A DNA stretch of 64,000 nt from Limnephilus marmoratus (taxonomy: Eukaryota; Arthropoda; Insecta; Trichoptera; Limnephilidae). How positions within the stretch are numbered: the first letter of the stretch is position 1; each line of letters starts with the position of its first letter. Positions 1-9,407 of this stretch are shown here, piece after piece. The notes under the pieces are model-generated. The model was not told the DNA's origin, ran no database searches, and was given only the letters and a program-made list of their open reading frames with translations. Both the position numbers and the translations under genes were made by a program. The DNA is taken from assembly GCA_917880885.1 (NCBI GenBank), contig OU862912.1:51695117-51759116 (forward strand), written 5' to 3'.

Positions 1-286
1 GTCGTTTTCCGAAGCGATCCTATTTAGGAATAATAATTACATACCTCTCCTCATCTGCTAGATCATTTGGCAAGTTGGTTCAATATCGGTTAATGGTACT
101 AAATATGACGTTACACAGTAAATTGGCTGGGATGCTGTGTGGGCGACCTAAATACCACCCTTCTACAATACAATATGGTAACACCCCTGCAGCTTAAAAG
201 TCAACTGCACTGGTTTGTAAGATAGTAGCCATAGACATCAGAATTCAATAGACCAGAACATACAGATGAGGGGTAAAACCAAACTA
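1..286. other. No recognisable feature
   Basis: I see no gene, RNA or repeat structure here. It ends at the left terminus of the inverted-repeat element that begins at 287. Confidence 0.5.
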
Positions 287-1167
287 AAGCGCGCCTTCCA
301 CTGCGAGCGGAGCGGACTCATTACGGAATCCGCTCGACTAGCAAACGTTAACTGCATACAAGTGCTTCCATCAAGAACGAGGCCAGCGAAGCGGACTAAA
401 CGAGTTAAATAGTTTCGAACGAGTCCGCTCCGCTAATGCGAGCGGAGCGGACTCCGTACGATCTCCGCTTGACTCGCACACGCTAACTGCATACAAGTGC
501 TTCCATCAAGAACGAGGTGAGCGGAACGGACCGAACTAGTTAAACTAGGTCCAAACGAGTCCGTTAGCGCACACCATCGCCGACTAGTTTCTAGCGGACT
601 CCGCTCCAAAACTGTCATCAATTCAGTTGCCTCGACTGCATTTTTGTCGAGACGGGAGTGTTTATTGAAGAGGTTTGCCAATTTTGTTTATAGGATACGA
701 CTAATAAAGTTGTCGCAATGTCGACAAAAATAATTCGCCTTAGAAAACCATCATTGAGATGAAATTGGCGGAAATAAGAAAGTAAAATATTTTTTTAAAG
801 TTTTTAAATTTTTGAGATTAGATTCCTTCTATAAATATACATTTGAAAACATTTTTTTCATTGCGTACATGCTGTCAGAATCATCTTCACTAAAATCAGA
901 ACTTGACACCACAAAAATCATTCCGTTCATTTCGAAACAATGCGATACTGACTCGTTTTCAATGGAGGGGCAAAACTATTTCTCATTTTTTATTGACCTC
1001 GCTCCGCTCGCTCCGCTCCGCTCGCCCCGCTCATTTCTCGCACGGGCAGTGGAAGGCAAACATCTATCTTCTAAGCGACTCTTTTTTGGTGGAAGGTCAA
1101 AGCTATTTCGCTCATCTCCCGGTCCGCTCCGCTCAACTCTTTTCCGCTCGCAATGGAAGGCGCGCTT
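287..1167. mobile_element. 881-bp element with terminal inverted repeats (MITE-like)
   Basis: The left end reads AAGCGCGCCTTCCACTGCG and the right end, read on the minus strand, AAGCGCGCCTTCCATTGCG, so the termini are inverted repeats about 25 bp long with one mismatch. Inside the left end lies a two-unit 135-bp tandem repeat full of GAGCGGA motifs; the right end (about 990-1160) carries the complementary TCCGCTC clusters, so the arms could fold back. A 131-codon frame at 812-1207 crosses the right half and the right boundary; it has no recognisable domain and is not called as a gene. Flanks suggest a TA-type target site, but this is not clear. The superfamily is unknown. Confidence 0.65.
302..571. 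repeat. Two-unit 135-bp tandem repeat
   Basis: TGCGAGCGGAGCGGACTC starts at 302 and again at 437, and ACTGCATACAAGTGCTTCCA recurs at the same 135-bp offset (near 351 and 486). The units diverge by scattered substitutions. Each unit holds GAGCGGAGCGGAC and its inverted partner GTCCGCTCCGCT, so each can form a hairpin. It is a subterminal repeat of the surrounding TIR element. Confidence 0.8.
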
Positions 1168-2199
1168 ATGGGTGGCAAAGAGAGGAAAAATGACTGTGAT
1201 TCGTTAAAAAATCAATCTGACAGTACATAGGCATCTCGCATTATAATATCACCATTTAGTTCTTAAAAGCCAAATCTGCTTTGATGAATAGACCTTTTTA
1301 CATGGGAGCGCGAATTGCTTGCCACGTTAATAACATATTTGCTAAGGCCAAATGCTCGCCCCGAAAAGATTCGCCCCAATTCACATAGCATTATTTTGTT
1401 GCCGTGTTTAGTTAAGACACTTTTACAAATGTTTCATAATTTATTTACCCCTGTAACCAGCGACGAGCACACTGGAGAACCGCCCACATTCGCTATGTCC
1501 ATATAATATGTGGGTAAAATGTATAGAACAAGCTACCGTTTTTGGCGTGTTATTTCGAAAAATGTATGGATGTTACTTCCGCGCTGTTCAGGACAAGAAT
1601 GATGACGTCACATATTTTAGATTCAAGCGAGGTTCTCTCCCCTCCCCATGGAGTGAGCTGGGTCCAAGGCGGAGCTCTAGCCGGCTCCATGGGGAGGGTG
1701 AAATAATACGTTTTTATCACTTAGGGCAGGTCCAGATATATTCATATGTCCGTGATAGTAGCCCTTTACATAATATTCGCGCCGATTTTGTAGGTGACAA
1801 GACAACCCGGTGAATTATTTTGTGTTTTGTTTGGAAATAAACAATTATTCTATGGCAATGAATAGGTCGCTTCCCCTCTCCACTTTACCCCAGGACTTTA
1901 GTGTTCGCAATCAACTGCCGTGACAACGGTCTCCCCGTGAATTTCTAAATCGCGTGTAAACTCGCATTCTAAGATTCCTTTGGAAACTATTTATATTCGT
2001 AGTGAAATTATTAAAAAAAGATATTGAACCATGCACAGAGAAGTCATCTCACCTTTCAGTGTAATAAATTGCAGAGAATTCATCCCACCTTCACTTTACG
2101 TGAGTAGATACCTTTTTTACAAATACAGTATTGTCATAGTAAGGAACACAGAATTCATTTTGGGGTGAATGTAAAAACCACCAGTCGAAAAACAGTCAA
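1168..2199. other. Intergenic, one hairpin
   Basis: No gene is recognised. The only structure I found is a perfect 14-bp inverted repeat, CCCTCCCCATGGAG at 1640-1653 and its complement at 1685-1698, around a 31-nt loop that itself contains GAGCT/AGCTC. Confidence 0.5.
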
Positions 2200-2827
2200 T
2201 CTTATATATAAAAATCTCCTGTCACAGTGTTTATGGTCGCACTTTCGAAACGGCTTAACCGATTTTTATGAAATTTTTTATGTATTTTGAGACAATTTTT
2301 TTTTTTTGTTTTTTTTTTTATTTGCATCAAAAAAAATTTAACCCTCCCATTTCTTAATCGCGATTTTAGTATTTTTGTATGAACAAATTTAATCGTCTTT
2401 CGTATTTCAAACACAACGAAATTATTAATGTTGTTGAATGACAGATGGCGCTACGTCCACCTCATCGAACTTTCATCCACAAATGCGCAAGTAATTCACG
2501 CGAAACGTCGCGTCATTTTGATATTTCATTCGGCATCATGTTCGTGCGTGGGCAAACCATCGAGCTTATTTGTGTTGGCTGAAGACGGACTGACAAAAAA
2601 TAACTTACACTCAATTGTTCTTCGAAATTCGTATTAACTTTCTTTATTTCATTTTCCTTCATTTTTTTGTTTTTATCGGCGGTCATCGTCTACAGCGCTC
2701 CGTTCCTCTTTCTGTCACAGACCCCGTCCCCACACACTTACAATACAAACGTTATTTTTTTTATTTAGCAATCAAAATATTCACTAGAAATAATTTGTAT
2801 GGAAACAACGTTTCTGGGATCAGCTAG
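2200..2827 (+). mobile_element. Non-autonomous Helitron
   Basis: The element starts with TCTTATATATAAAAATCTCC directly after an A and ends with GATCAGCTAG directly before a T, the A|TC...CTAG|T arrangement of Helitrons, which insert between A and T without target duplication. The first ~70 bp (AAACGGCTTAACCGATTTTTA) resemble the heads of the other Helitrons here. There is no Rep/helicase frame, so it would have depended on proteins supplied in trans. The short frames inside are not convincing genes. Confidence 0.75.
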
Positions 2828-3212
2828 TAATATTACATTCTTCTAATTGATTAAAATTTCATTAAATCTGTTAATATACGCGCAGAACCCAAGCGGTAGA
2901 GAAGCGGATTAAAATGTCGGTCTGGCGAAATTGACATTGTTTTCCGCATAGCCGCATACAATGTTCTTATTAATTTTGTATTAAATGGCCCAGATTTTGT
3001 GTCTCCGAGTTGGAAACGCTCCAAACAATTTAATGCGCCAAACGGCAGACACCGTTCCAATGGTTTGGATAATCATTAAAGAACGTATAAATCAACAACC
3101 ACTATTTCATTGTTTAGTGAAAATTGAATGAATCAAAGGTCATATTCTTCGCGGTTTAACTCTATTTTATCTATATCGTCGATGGTTGTTTTTTTATCGT
3201 TTGTGCGGTACA
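2828..3212. other. No recognisable feature
   Basis: AT-rich spacer between two Helitron-type elements. I see no gene or repeat. Confidence 0.4.
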
Positions 3213-3655
3213 TCTGTATAGGTAAATAAAAATGAATCGCCGAAATTTATGTAAGCGCATAACTTCCGAACGACTGCACCAAATTGGATAAAAAAATTGT
3301 GTTTGTTATTTTCAGGACAAGGTTTATATAAAACTACTGGTGAGCTCTGACATTATTAAATTTGTATAAAAAAAATTGCAATAGGAGGCACACGAGCTGT
3401 TTGAAAATTGAATGTACCGGGACTGAATATATGGAATGCGGGAGGGGGAGGGAAACTCGGGTAGGGGGTTCGCATGAAGGGCGGGAGAGGGGAAGGGGTG
3501 GGGAGGGGAGGGGTGGAGTGGGGAGAGGGAAGGTGGAAGAGGCGGAGTGGGAACGCGAGAGGGGAAGGGGAGGCGGAAGGAGAACGGGACGAATGGGAAA
3601 GGAGAAACAATTTCTTTATTAAATGGCATAGCAACGCATGCCGGGTACCAGCTAA
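3213..3655 (+). mobile_element. Non-autonomous Helitron with G/A-rich block
   Basis: It begins TCTGTATAGG after an A and ends CCGGGTACCAGCTAA before a T (CTRR-type end). The 3' third (about 3440-3600) is nearly pure purine on this strand, followed by the family end GAAACAATTTCTTTATTAAA and GGCATAGCAACGCATG. The same 3' module ends the Helitrons at 12,227, 16,404, 34,539 and 44,589. The reading frames in the purine block are low-complexity artefacts. Confidence 0.7.
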
Positions 3656-3661
3656 TCTTAA

Positions 3662-4626
3662 TCTTAATATATAAAACAAAGTCGGGTTAGTTACACTATT
3701 TATAACTCGAGAACGGCTGAACCGATTTTGATGATCTTTGATTTGTTGGATTTGTCTCCGCCCCGGATAGGATAATAACTATTAAAACATCGCATATAAT
3801 GTCAATGTACTGATTGTTTTTGTTTTGTTCTTAAACATATAATGCTGCCTCTCTTTCTTACACACATAATGTCAATTGCCGAAAATGAGACAAACGGTGA
3901 ACGTATGTCTCCACCCATCCAAAGGAAAGATACAATCATTAAAATAAAAAACACTCACACGTATAAAGAAAATGAAAAGCAAAGTTTTATTTTACATCAG
4001 TTACACAACACATGAGGCCCCGAAAAAAATTATTTTTCTCAGGGCCTTTGTCATCTTAGGGGATGTTGTGTGGAGGTCTTTTTAAGGAAGGGAAAGATAG
4101 GAAGTTCTGGGAAGGAAAAAGGTATGAGGGGAGGGTAGGAATCTGGGGTCAGTGTGTCCGGTAGTGACGGACGTATGAATCCATCCCTGCGGTGCAAGGC
4201 GTTGGGTCGAGAGAGTCCAGCTGCAAAGGTCAAAAGGCTCCCTCAACCAGTCTCTCTCGATTCGGTCCGCCATGCAGCAGGTGGGCAGACGTATCCGCCG
4301 CCAAGACACGGACAAACGTCACCCCGTAGCGAACCACTTAAGGTGCGATTCCTAAGGGTGACCTATGGGTGACGTATGACAGAGGTGTTGGTTATCTAAT
4401 AAATGGTTCCCGGTTCACAAATTATCGTAATTAAGTGAAAAAAAAAGAAAATCACAAAAAATATAAAACCATACACAATGCCATCCCTGATACTGACAAA
4501 ATCAAAACACGGACAGTTATGCATTGATGATTGCTTCATTGTGTAATTTTTGACTTAATAAAAAAACTGAATTTAATTCAACAGTTATTGATTCTGAGGC
4601 GGTACGAAGTTCATCGGGTCAGCTAG
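3662..4626 (+). mobile_element. Non-autonomous Helitron containing a nested SINE
   Basis: It starts TCTTAATATATAAAAC after an A, six bases after the previous Helitron ends, and finishes ATCGGGTCAGCTAG before a T. The segment 3780-3980 (GAAAATGAGACAAACGGTGA and neighbours) is shared with the element ending at 44,589, marking a common Helitron subfamily. A minus-strand SINE fragment sits inside it at about 3985-4415. Confidence 0.7.
3985..4415 (-). mobile_element. Long-SINE 3' portion, nested in Helitron
   Basis: Read on the minus strand, this matches the 3' half of the dispersed SINE family: the GTTCGCTACG and GGCGGCGGATACG blocks, the GACTCTCTCGACCC block, and the 3' stem-loop AGGCCCTGAGAAAAATAAT...GGGGCCTC close to the A-rich tail (plus-strand TTTTATTTTACATC). 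The tRNA-like head is missing, so it is 5'-truncated. It lies entirely within the Helitron at 3662-4626, so it either inserted into it or was captured by it. Confidence 0.65.
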
Positions 4627-6414
4627 TATTATAATAATAACTCATCGAAAGTTATTCAATTAAAATATAGCTCCTAAATCAGTCACCGATTCAAACGAAG
4701 ATACTTTAATCTTCATTGAGTAAATAATAAAGTTTTTTTTACATTTTTTACATTTACGAGGCCCTGAGGAAAAAATCACACCAAACGTAGCGAGCCTGAA
4801 AATTGATAAAAGCTTTATGTGCACCGCCATTATATCAAAATTATCGACATGTTTCGAAACTAACGGTTTCTTCGTCATTGGTTTCGAAACATGTCAATGA
4901 TTTTTATTAAATACTGGTGTGAACAAAGTTATTTATTTTCATCAAATTTTAACGACGCGAGGCCTAAAAGCGAATTTGCGAATTTTTAAAGTTTTCTCTT
5001 GTCACAATCTTGCGTTCATTTTGGCATTGTACTCAAATAAAATGCTGAAGATAAATTAATTTTTTTTATAATGGTGTCATGTTGTATTCTTGTCTTTGTA
5101 ATTTGGTGACGGGTTATATATATTTTTTCAGTGTTTTTCACTTTCTTCCTTCAAGGGTGTGAGATATATCCACTTTTAGATCACAAAAAGTTCAATATCC
5201 GCAGTCAATATTGCAGTCAGACACGAGAATTTTATGAAAAAAAATCGAGTCCAGTTTACACGCGGTAGAAGCAAAACTTCACCAAAACAATCTCAATCAA
5301 TGCTTGAAAAGTGAGGTCATTATCAAAACGATCAATGAGCGTAGACAAGCGTAATTTCCGTTTCATATCTCAACCACAGGAGCCCTTAAAAGTGACATCA
5401 TAATCAAATGAGCGCAGTTGATGCGTCGCTGGTGCGGTAATCGTCATATCCGTTTCATCCGAAATTCAAATCATAGCGGGGCTATAGAAGTTTCACTTCA
5501 AAAATTGAGAGGGAACAGAGCAACATCCAATTCTCATTCATGGAGTTTAAAAATTCACGATTGTTTCTGAACCATTTTTCAATTTAAAAAATGCAATAGA
5601 AGTGGGAAAGAAACTGAGGCTTTCAGATTACTATTGGAAAAATGAAAATGAAAACCAAGAAAACTATTCATTTTAAGTATTAAAATGTCTTATCATTCTG
5701 AAGCCCATGTCTATCGTATTATGTATCTTTTGAATTGTGCATGTTCGCATAATGCCCTATTCATATTTGGACAATGAAAATCTCCCGCGTCTTTTCTAAC
5801 AATGATGACTACCATGCAATAATGGCGACCATCGGCTATGCCTTCCGAAGCTACTAAATAGACTCCGGATGGTTGTTGACTCCCAATGTGAACAGGTCAT
5901 AATATAATTTATGTCATGGGTATTGAAAGTTGGGATAACCAAAATCTTATGTTCTGCATACATAATGTATTATTCCCTTTTATATTTTAAATTGGTATGA
6001 CCGTAATATTATGCGCCCTGCATACATAATGTAGGTACTACTCGTACATCATCTAGAGTAAAAATACGATTCCAAATATAATGGTTCATTTTCTTTTTCT
6101 TTGGCACGCTCTTCGGGTCAAAAGTCACCGACATGGAAGCTTGCCCTGTCCTGACCCCATAGGGTTTGGGGGTTTCGGCTAAAAATACTGCTAGAAAATA
6201 TAGAGCAGTTGGCAGACGGTCTAAGAGAAATACTATGCCATCAGTTTAAAGTTACACCAATGCAGATATTTTGAGCTAATTTCGCTATTCACAATCCAGC
6301 TGAATATTTATTAGAAGAGAAAATGTTGCATTATAATTTTCTCATTTATAGAACTGTTCGCTAATCCTACCCCAATGCACACTTAAGTAGATGGCTCAAA
6401 TGTATTTTACAATA
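4627..6414. other. Intergenic; short SINE tail and a palindrome
   Basis: No gene is recognised in this 1.8 kb. About 4735-4780 holds a short minus-strand remnant of the SINE 3' stem-loop (ACGAGGCCCTGAGG after a T run). A 15-bp perfect palindrome pair lies at 4846-4860 and 4881-4895. The remainder is AT-rich and without recognisable structure. Confidence 0.45.
4846..4895 (-). other. Hairpin with degenerate Penelope hammerhead-like core
   Basis: GACATGTTTCGAAAC and its exact complement flank a 20-nt loop. Read on the minus strand it holds TGACGAAGAAAC...GTTTCGAAACATGTC, which has the order of a minimal hammerhead (CUGANGA-like core, stem II GAAAC/GUUUC, GAAAC-AU-GUC). The core C is replaced by A and stem I does not pair, so activity is unlikely. 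GAAACATGTC is shared with the better motif at 39,769-39,815. Confidence 0.35.
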
Positions 6415-7030
6415 AGCTGAAGTCCCCGGCGTTGCCCGGACTTTTCGCACAACTATGTCAGAAGGTTTTCCGAGGCCCGACAGGAACGCGGGGGCGGAAG
6501 GCGATTCGGGAGAGGAACGGAGGCGGGATCGGAGACGTATAAGAAAGGACTTGCAGGGGAGGGGTGATAGAAGGGTGCGGGAGAAGGAGGGATTGCAAAG
6601 GACAAGTTTGGAAAAGCAATGCTTCTTTCTCAAGCGTAAGCAGGCCACATACAGCTGTCCATGTGAGAAGAATGGCTTTTCCAAATTTACCCCCTGCTGT
6701 CCCCTACCGCTACTATGTCTCCTTTGCAATCCCTCCCTCAGCCCCTCATTCTACCCCTCCTACTGCCCTTTCCTCGCCCCCACCCCTCCCCCAACCCTCC
6801 TCTGTGTGTCCTTTCCCATGCGTCCTAATTCCCGACCCTTTTCCTCTCCCCGTCCCCTACCACCTTTCCAGGCCTTTACCCTTTCCCGCGTTACCCTATC
6901 CACCATCCCCGCCTTCCCTCTTCCTCGTCTCCCCTCCCGCTTATCCTCCCCCTCCTTTGTTACCCTGCCCCCTCCCGAATTCCCCTCAACCTCCCTCCTT
7001 CCCTCCCTGCCCCTAAATAATATGAAATGA
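6415..7030 (-). mobile_element. Helitron-related block, pyrimidine-rich on plus strand
   Basis: On the minus strand the left boundary reads CGGGCAACGCCGGGGACTTC, resembling the GCAACGC...GGG 3' module of the Helitrons, though the terminal CTRR is degraded (CTTA). Plus-strand 6700-7015 is almost pure C/T, the mirror of the purine blocks in the other Helitrons. The long frames here (191, 150 and 99 codons) are low-complexity products of this bias. An imperfect inverted repeat at 6586-6736 suggests two such elements head to head. Confidence 0.45.
6586..6736. repeat. Imperfect inverted repeat
   Basis: GGAGGGATTGCAAAGGA at 6586-6602 is matched by its complement at 6720-6736, and TTTGGAAAAGC at 6607-6617 by its complement at 6675-6685. 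The right arm has about 30 bp more between the two matching blocks, so the pairing is interrupted. It is the junction of two oppositely oriented repeat pieces. Confidence 0.7.
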
Positions 7031-7267
7031 ACACATTTTTCAAACGACTCGCGCGCCACCTATTGTAAATTTTTGTGTAAATTTCATATCACCAAAGCAT
7101 ATGCTCGTATGTATAGAAGCATCGCGTCGCGCGCGTGTGCGCAAAAACTCAACTCGCAATCGGATGAGTGGTATAGGAATGTATATGAGACAAACAAATA
7201 TACATTCATTTAAAAATGTAAAAATTAAGTACCTACTTAATGTATCGAAAACCTTTCTTATAAATAA
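7031..7267. other. No recognisable feature
   Basis: AT-rich spacer with CG-rich runs (GCGCGCGTGTGCGC). No supported gene. Confidence 0.4.
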
Positions 7268-7852
7268 ACTAGCAGACCCAGCCACACGTTGTTGTGGCTA
7301 ACGAAACACAACGCCAGTACCCAATCTTTATAAAATCCACACCACCCGCTTGCCAGCTGCCCGCTGCCAGCTGCCCGCTGCCTGAATTGAATATTTGAAT
7401 TTCTCGGCTTTTCTCTACTATAATAAGCATGTATTTATAGATATAAACCTTCCTCTTGAATCAACTATATTATTATTATTTTTTTTATTTGTTTAATAAT
7501 ATATTTACGATTGCCACTAATTATACAATGCTTGCAATGCAACACTGGATATTTGAAAAGGGAAAATCAAATACCTACTTACTCTAGGACATCTATTTTC
7601 CAATTTCTTCCGTAGAACGAATTTCAAAAGTTACAATAGTACGGCCCGCCAGCCGTTTTAAATCGCACACAAATATGTTTTCTTTGAATTTCTCGGCTTT
7701 TCTCTAATATAATTTACATGTATTATACATATAAACATTCCTCTTCAATCACTCTACCTATTGGTGAAAACCGTACGAAAATCCGTTGCGCAGTTTAAAA
7801 GATTAACGCGCACATACATACATTTTGAGCGACTTCATTTTATACTGTGTAA
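7268..7852 (+). mobile_element. RTE-related SINE-like repeat, copy 1
   Basis: It starts ACTAGCAGACCCAGCCACAC and ends with the module GAAAACCGTACGAAAATCCG, AGATTAACGCGCACATACAT, ACTTCATTTTATACTGTGTAAT. The same order recurs at 38,488-39,085, where the end carries a (GAT)n tail. Such TATGTAATGATGA-ended modules are, to my knowledge, typical of insect RTE-clade elements and their non-autonomous derivatives. Within the element the block AATTTCTCGGCTTTTCTCTA...CTTCCTCTT occurs twice. The CTAG end with a nearby GCCACA/TGTGGC hairpin would also fit a minus-strand Helitron, so the class is not settled. Confidence 0.5.
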
Positions 7853-8340
7853 TAATTACATAGTTTAGATTAAAGATCCAACAAACATTTAATTTCAAAA
7901 AAGAACAATCATAGGTATTTATGTAATAAAAAAATAACTATTTGATTCAATTTATTTAGACAGAATTATTTCAAAACGACATAAAGCAACGTGCTTACCG
8001 AATTGAAATTTAATTGCTTATTTCGATTTTGATATTGTACCCAAATGACAAATAGATTGAAGATGGCAGAGATTCGAATTGTTTTAATAATAATTTCCGT
8101 AAATCTCAGAAACATCAAAAGAATTGCCGCCTTTCAGATATAATTAATGGTTACCTCCAATTTTCGTGGATTTTTTTTTTAAATTTTAATAGCAATGCGT
8201 CAAACAGAGCGTCGATTTCGATGACACCATGATTTCTTGAGAGAAAAAAGTATATGATATTCTATATTGACACATCATTAAGAGCGGGGGAAGTTATTTT
8301 TTCGAGGAAGGAAGGACCTTTCCGCGCTTCGGTAAATAAT
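7853..8340. other. No recognisable feature
   Basis: AT-rich, no supported gene or repeat. Confidence 0.4.
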
Positions 8341-8350
8341 GTTTCCGACC

Positions 8351-8393
8351 TATAAAAGGTTGCGTCCGATGGAGCTTGAATTTCTACTCACAT
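8351..8393 (+). promoter_or_regulatory. Candidate TATA/initiator core promoter
   Basis: TATAAAAG at 8351-8358 is followed by the initiator-like CTCACATT with A at 8390. The spacing (39 bp) is a little longer than the usual ~30. A consensus 5' splice donor, AAG|GTAAGTAAG, follows at 8412/8413, so a short first exon of about 22 nt is conceivable. Confidence 0.35.
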
Positions 8394-8601
8394 TTTAATA
8401 TTTTTTGCCAAGGTAAGTAAGTAGATACTTAACTACTTTGCAATATTATCGGGGTCTTTTTATCGCAGTAATCTGGTATATTATATCTAAATATGTAAAA
8501 AAATATAAGCGTCTCTTTGGGTTAGCTTCTCTTATCTGTGGGTTTAGCACTGTTTTCATTCATCATCAAATTTATTAATTTCAGTTGTGTACGTCTTCTG
8601 T

Positions 8602-8685
8602 ATGAAATCTGAAACCTTGATTTACCTTGAATTTATTTTCATTTTCATAATTGGAACTGATTGTGCTAAGAATTCAGATAGATGA
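8602..8685 (+). CDS. Candidate 27-residue secreted or leader peptide
   Basis: An intron with donor GTAAGTAAG (8413) and acceptor TTATTAATTTCAG (8584) would place this frame at the start of exon 2, 17 nt after the acceptor. The product begins MKSET and has the uninterrupted hydrophobic run LIYLEFIFIFIIG followed by GTDCAKNSDR, resembling a signal peptide with a cleavage site near Cys-Ala. The stop is at 8685. The following DNA (8749-8789) repeats part of the end of the frame in diverged form. I do not recognise the product. It is either a tiny secreted gene, the first part of a longer spliced gene, or a chance frame. Confidence 0.25.
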   Translation: MKSETLIYLEFIFIFIIGTDCAKNSDR

Positions 8686-8794
8686 TAAAATAGCTGCCTA
8701 TCATTTAATATTTTAGCAGAAAATTATTAATTGTCATTTTCAATATTTTAACTGATTTGTCAAAAATTTAGACTGGTGATAAAATACTGACGTG

Positions 8795-9020
8795 TGGTTT
8801 ACTGCCGTTGTAATGCCATTCAAAGAAAGAATTGTTTCTCCCTGCGTGTCCTTTCCCGTGCATCCCCGTTCCCACCCCCGTTACCCTCCCGCGTCCAATT
8901 CCCCTCCCAAGTTCCCCTTCCGCCTTCCCCATCTCTCTCCCTCTCGGATTCCCCTTCTCCTTTCTCCTTTCCTCCCTGTCGCTAAATACTCCATGGATCC
9001 GGGGTCCGGACTAGTAATAT
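8795..9020 (-). mobile_element. Helitron 3' fragment (G-rich on minus strand)
   Basis: On the minus strand it contains AAAGGACACGCAGGGAGAAA, CAATTCTTTCTTTGAATGGC and CATTACAACGGCAG, the family's conserved 3' module, preceded by the purine block (plus-strand C/T run 8835-8985). The terminal CTAG is lost. The overlapping short reading frames are low-complexity. Confidence 0.5.
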
Positions 9021-9039
9021 GTTAATTTACTGGCATATG

Positions 9040-9175
9040 TTAATTTACTGTATAAAAAATCGACCACCACAACACGGGCATGTGCCTAGCATGGTGGTCG
9101 AAAAAATTCCCAACTTTTGTAAAAAAAAATTTTTTCAATAAATAAAGAAAACTTTAAAAAAAAAAATAAAAAAAA
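9040..9175 (+). mobile_element. CR1/Jockey-like 3' end with terminal hairpin
   Basis: Only the 3' end remains: a hairpin at 9061-9100 (CGACCACCA...TGGTGGTCG, loop with CAACACGGGC and TGCCTAG), an AATAAATAAA signal near 9139 and an A-rich tail to about 9175. The same hairpin-plus-tail arrangement ends the CR1-like elements at 13.4, 32.8, 34.1 and 45.6 kb. It is a severely 5'-truncated insertion. Confidence 0.55.
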
Positions 9176-9407
9176 ATTGAATGTGTGTAAAATGCCTGCA
9201 TGAATTTAGACGAGTACGTGTACACCAGGGGCGGTCGGTTACTTTTTTGCGTAGGGAAGCTGGAGAATATATACCTAATATCAAATATAAAAGTCTATGG
9301 ACTAGCCCATGAACAAGATGCAATTATCGACAAAAATAGTCTGTCAAATTAGCTCTGTACATACAACCTACCTTATGCTTCATATTAAATATTCTCTCTC
9401 TCTGGTT
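9176..9407. other. Spacer / RTE 3' region
   Basis: It includes a short sequence that would be the 3' untranslated end of the adjacent minus-strand RTE-like element. Its exact boundary is not clear. Confidence 0.35.

Noticed and set aside
6455..7059. Proline- or arginine/glycine-rich proteins of 99-191 codons
   Set aside because: Open frames occur on both strands in a C/T-only tract; the residues reflect base composition, not a protein family.
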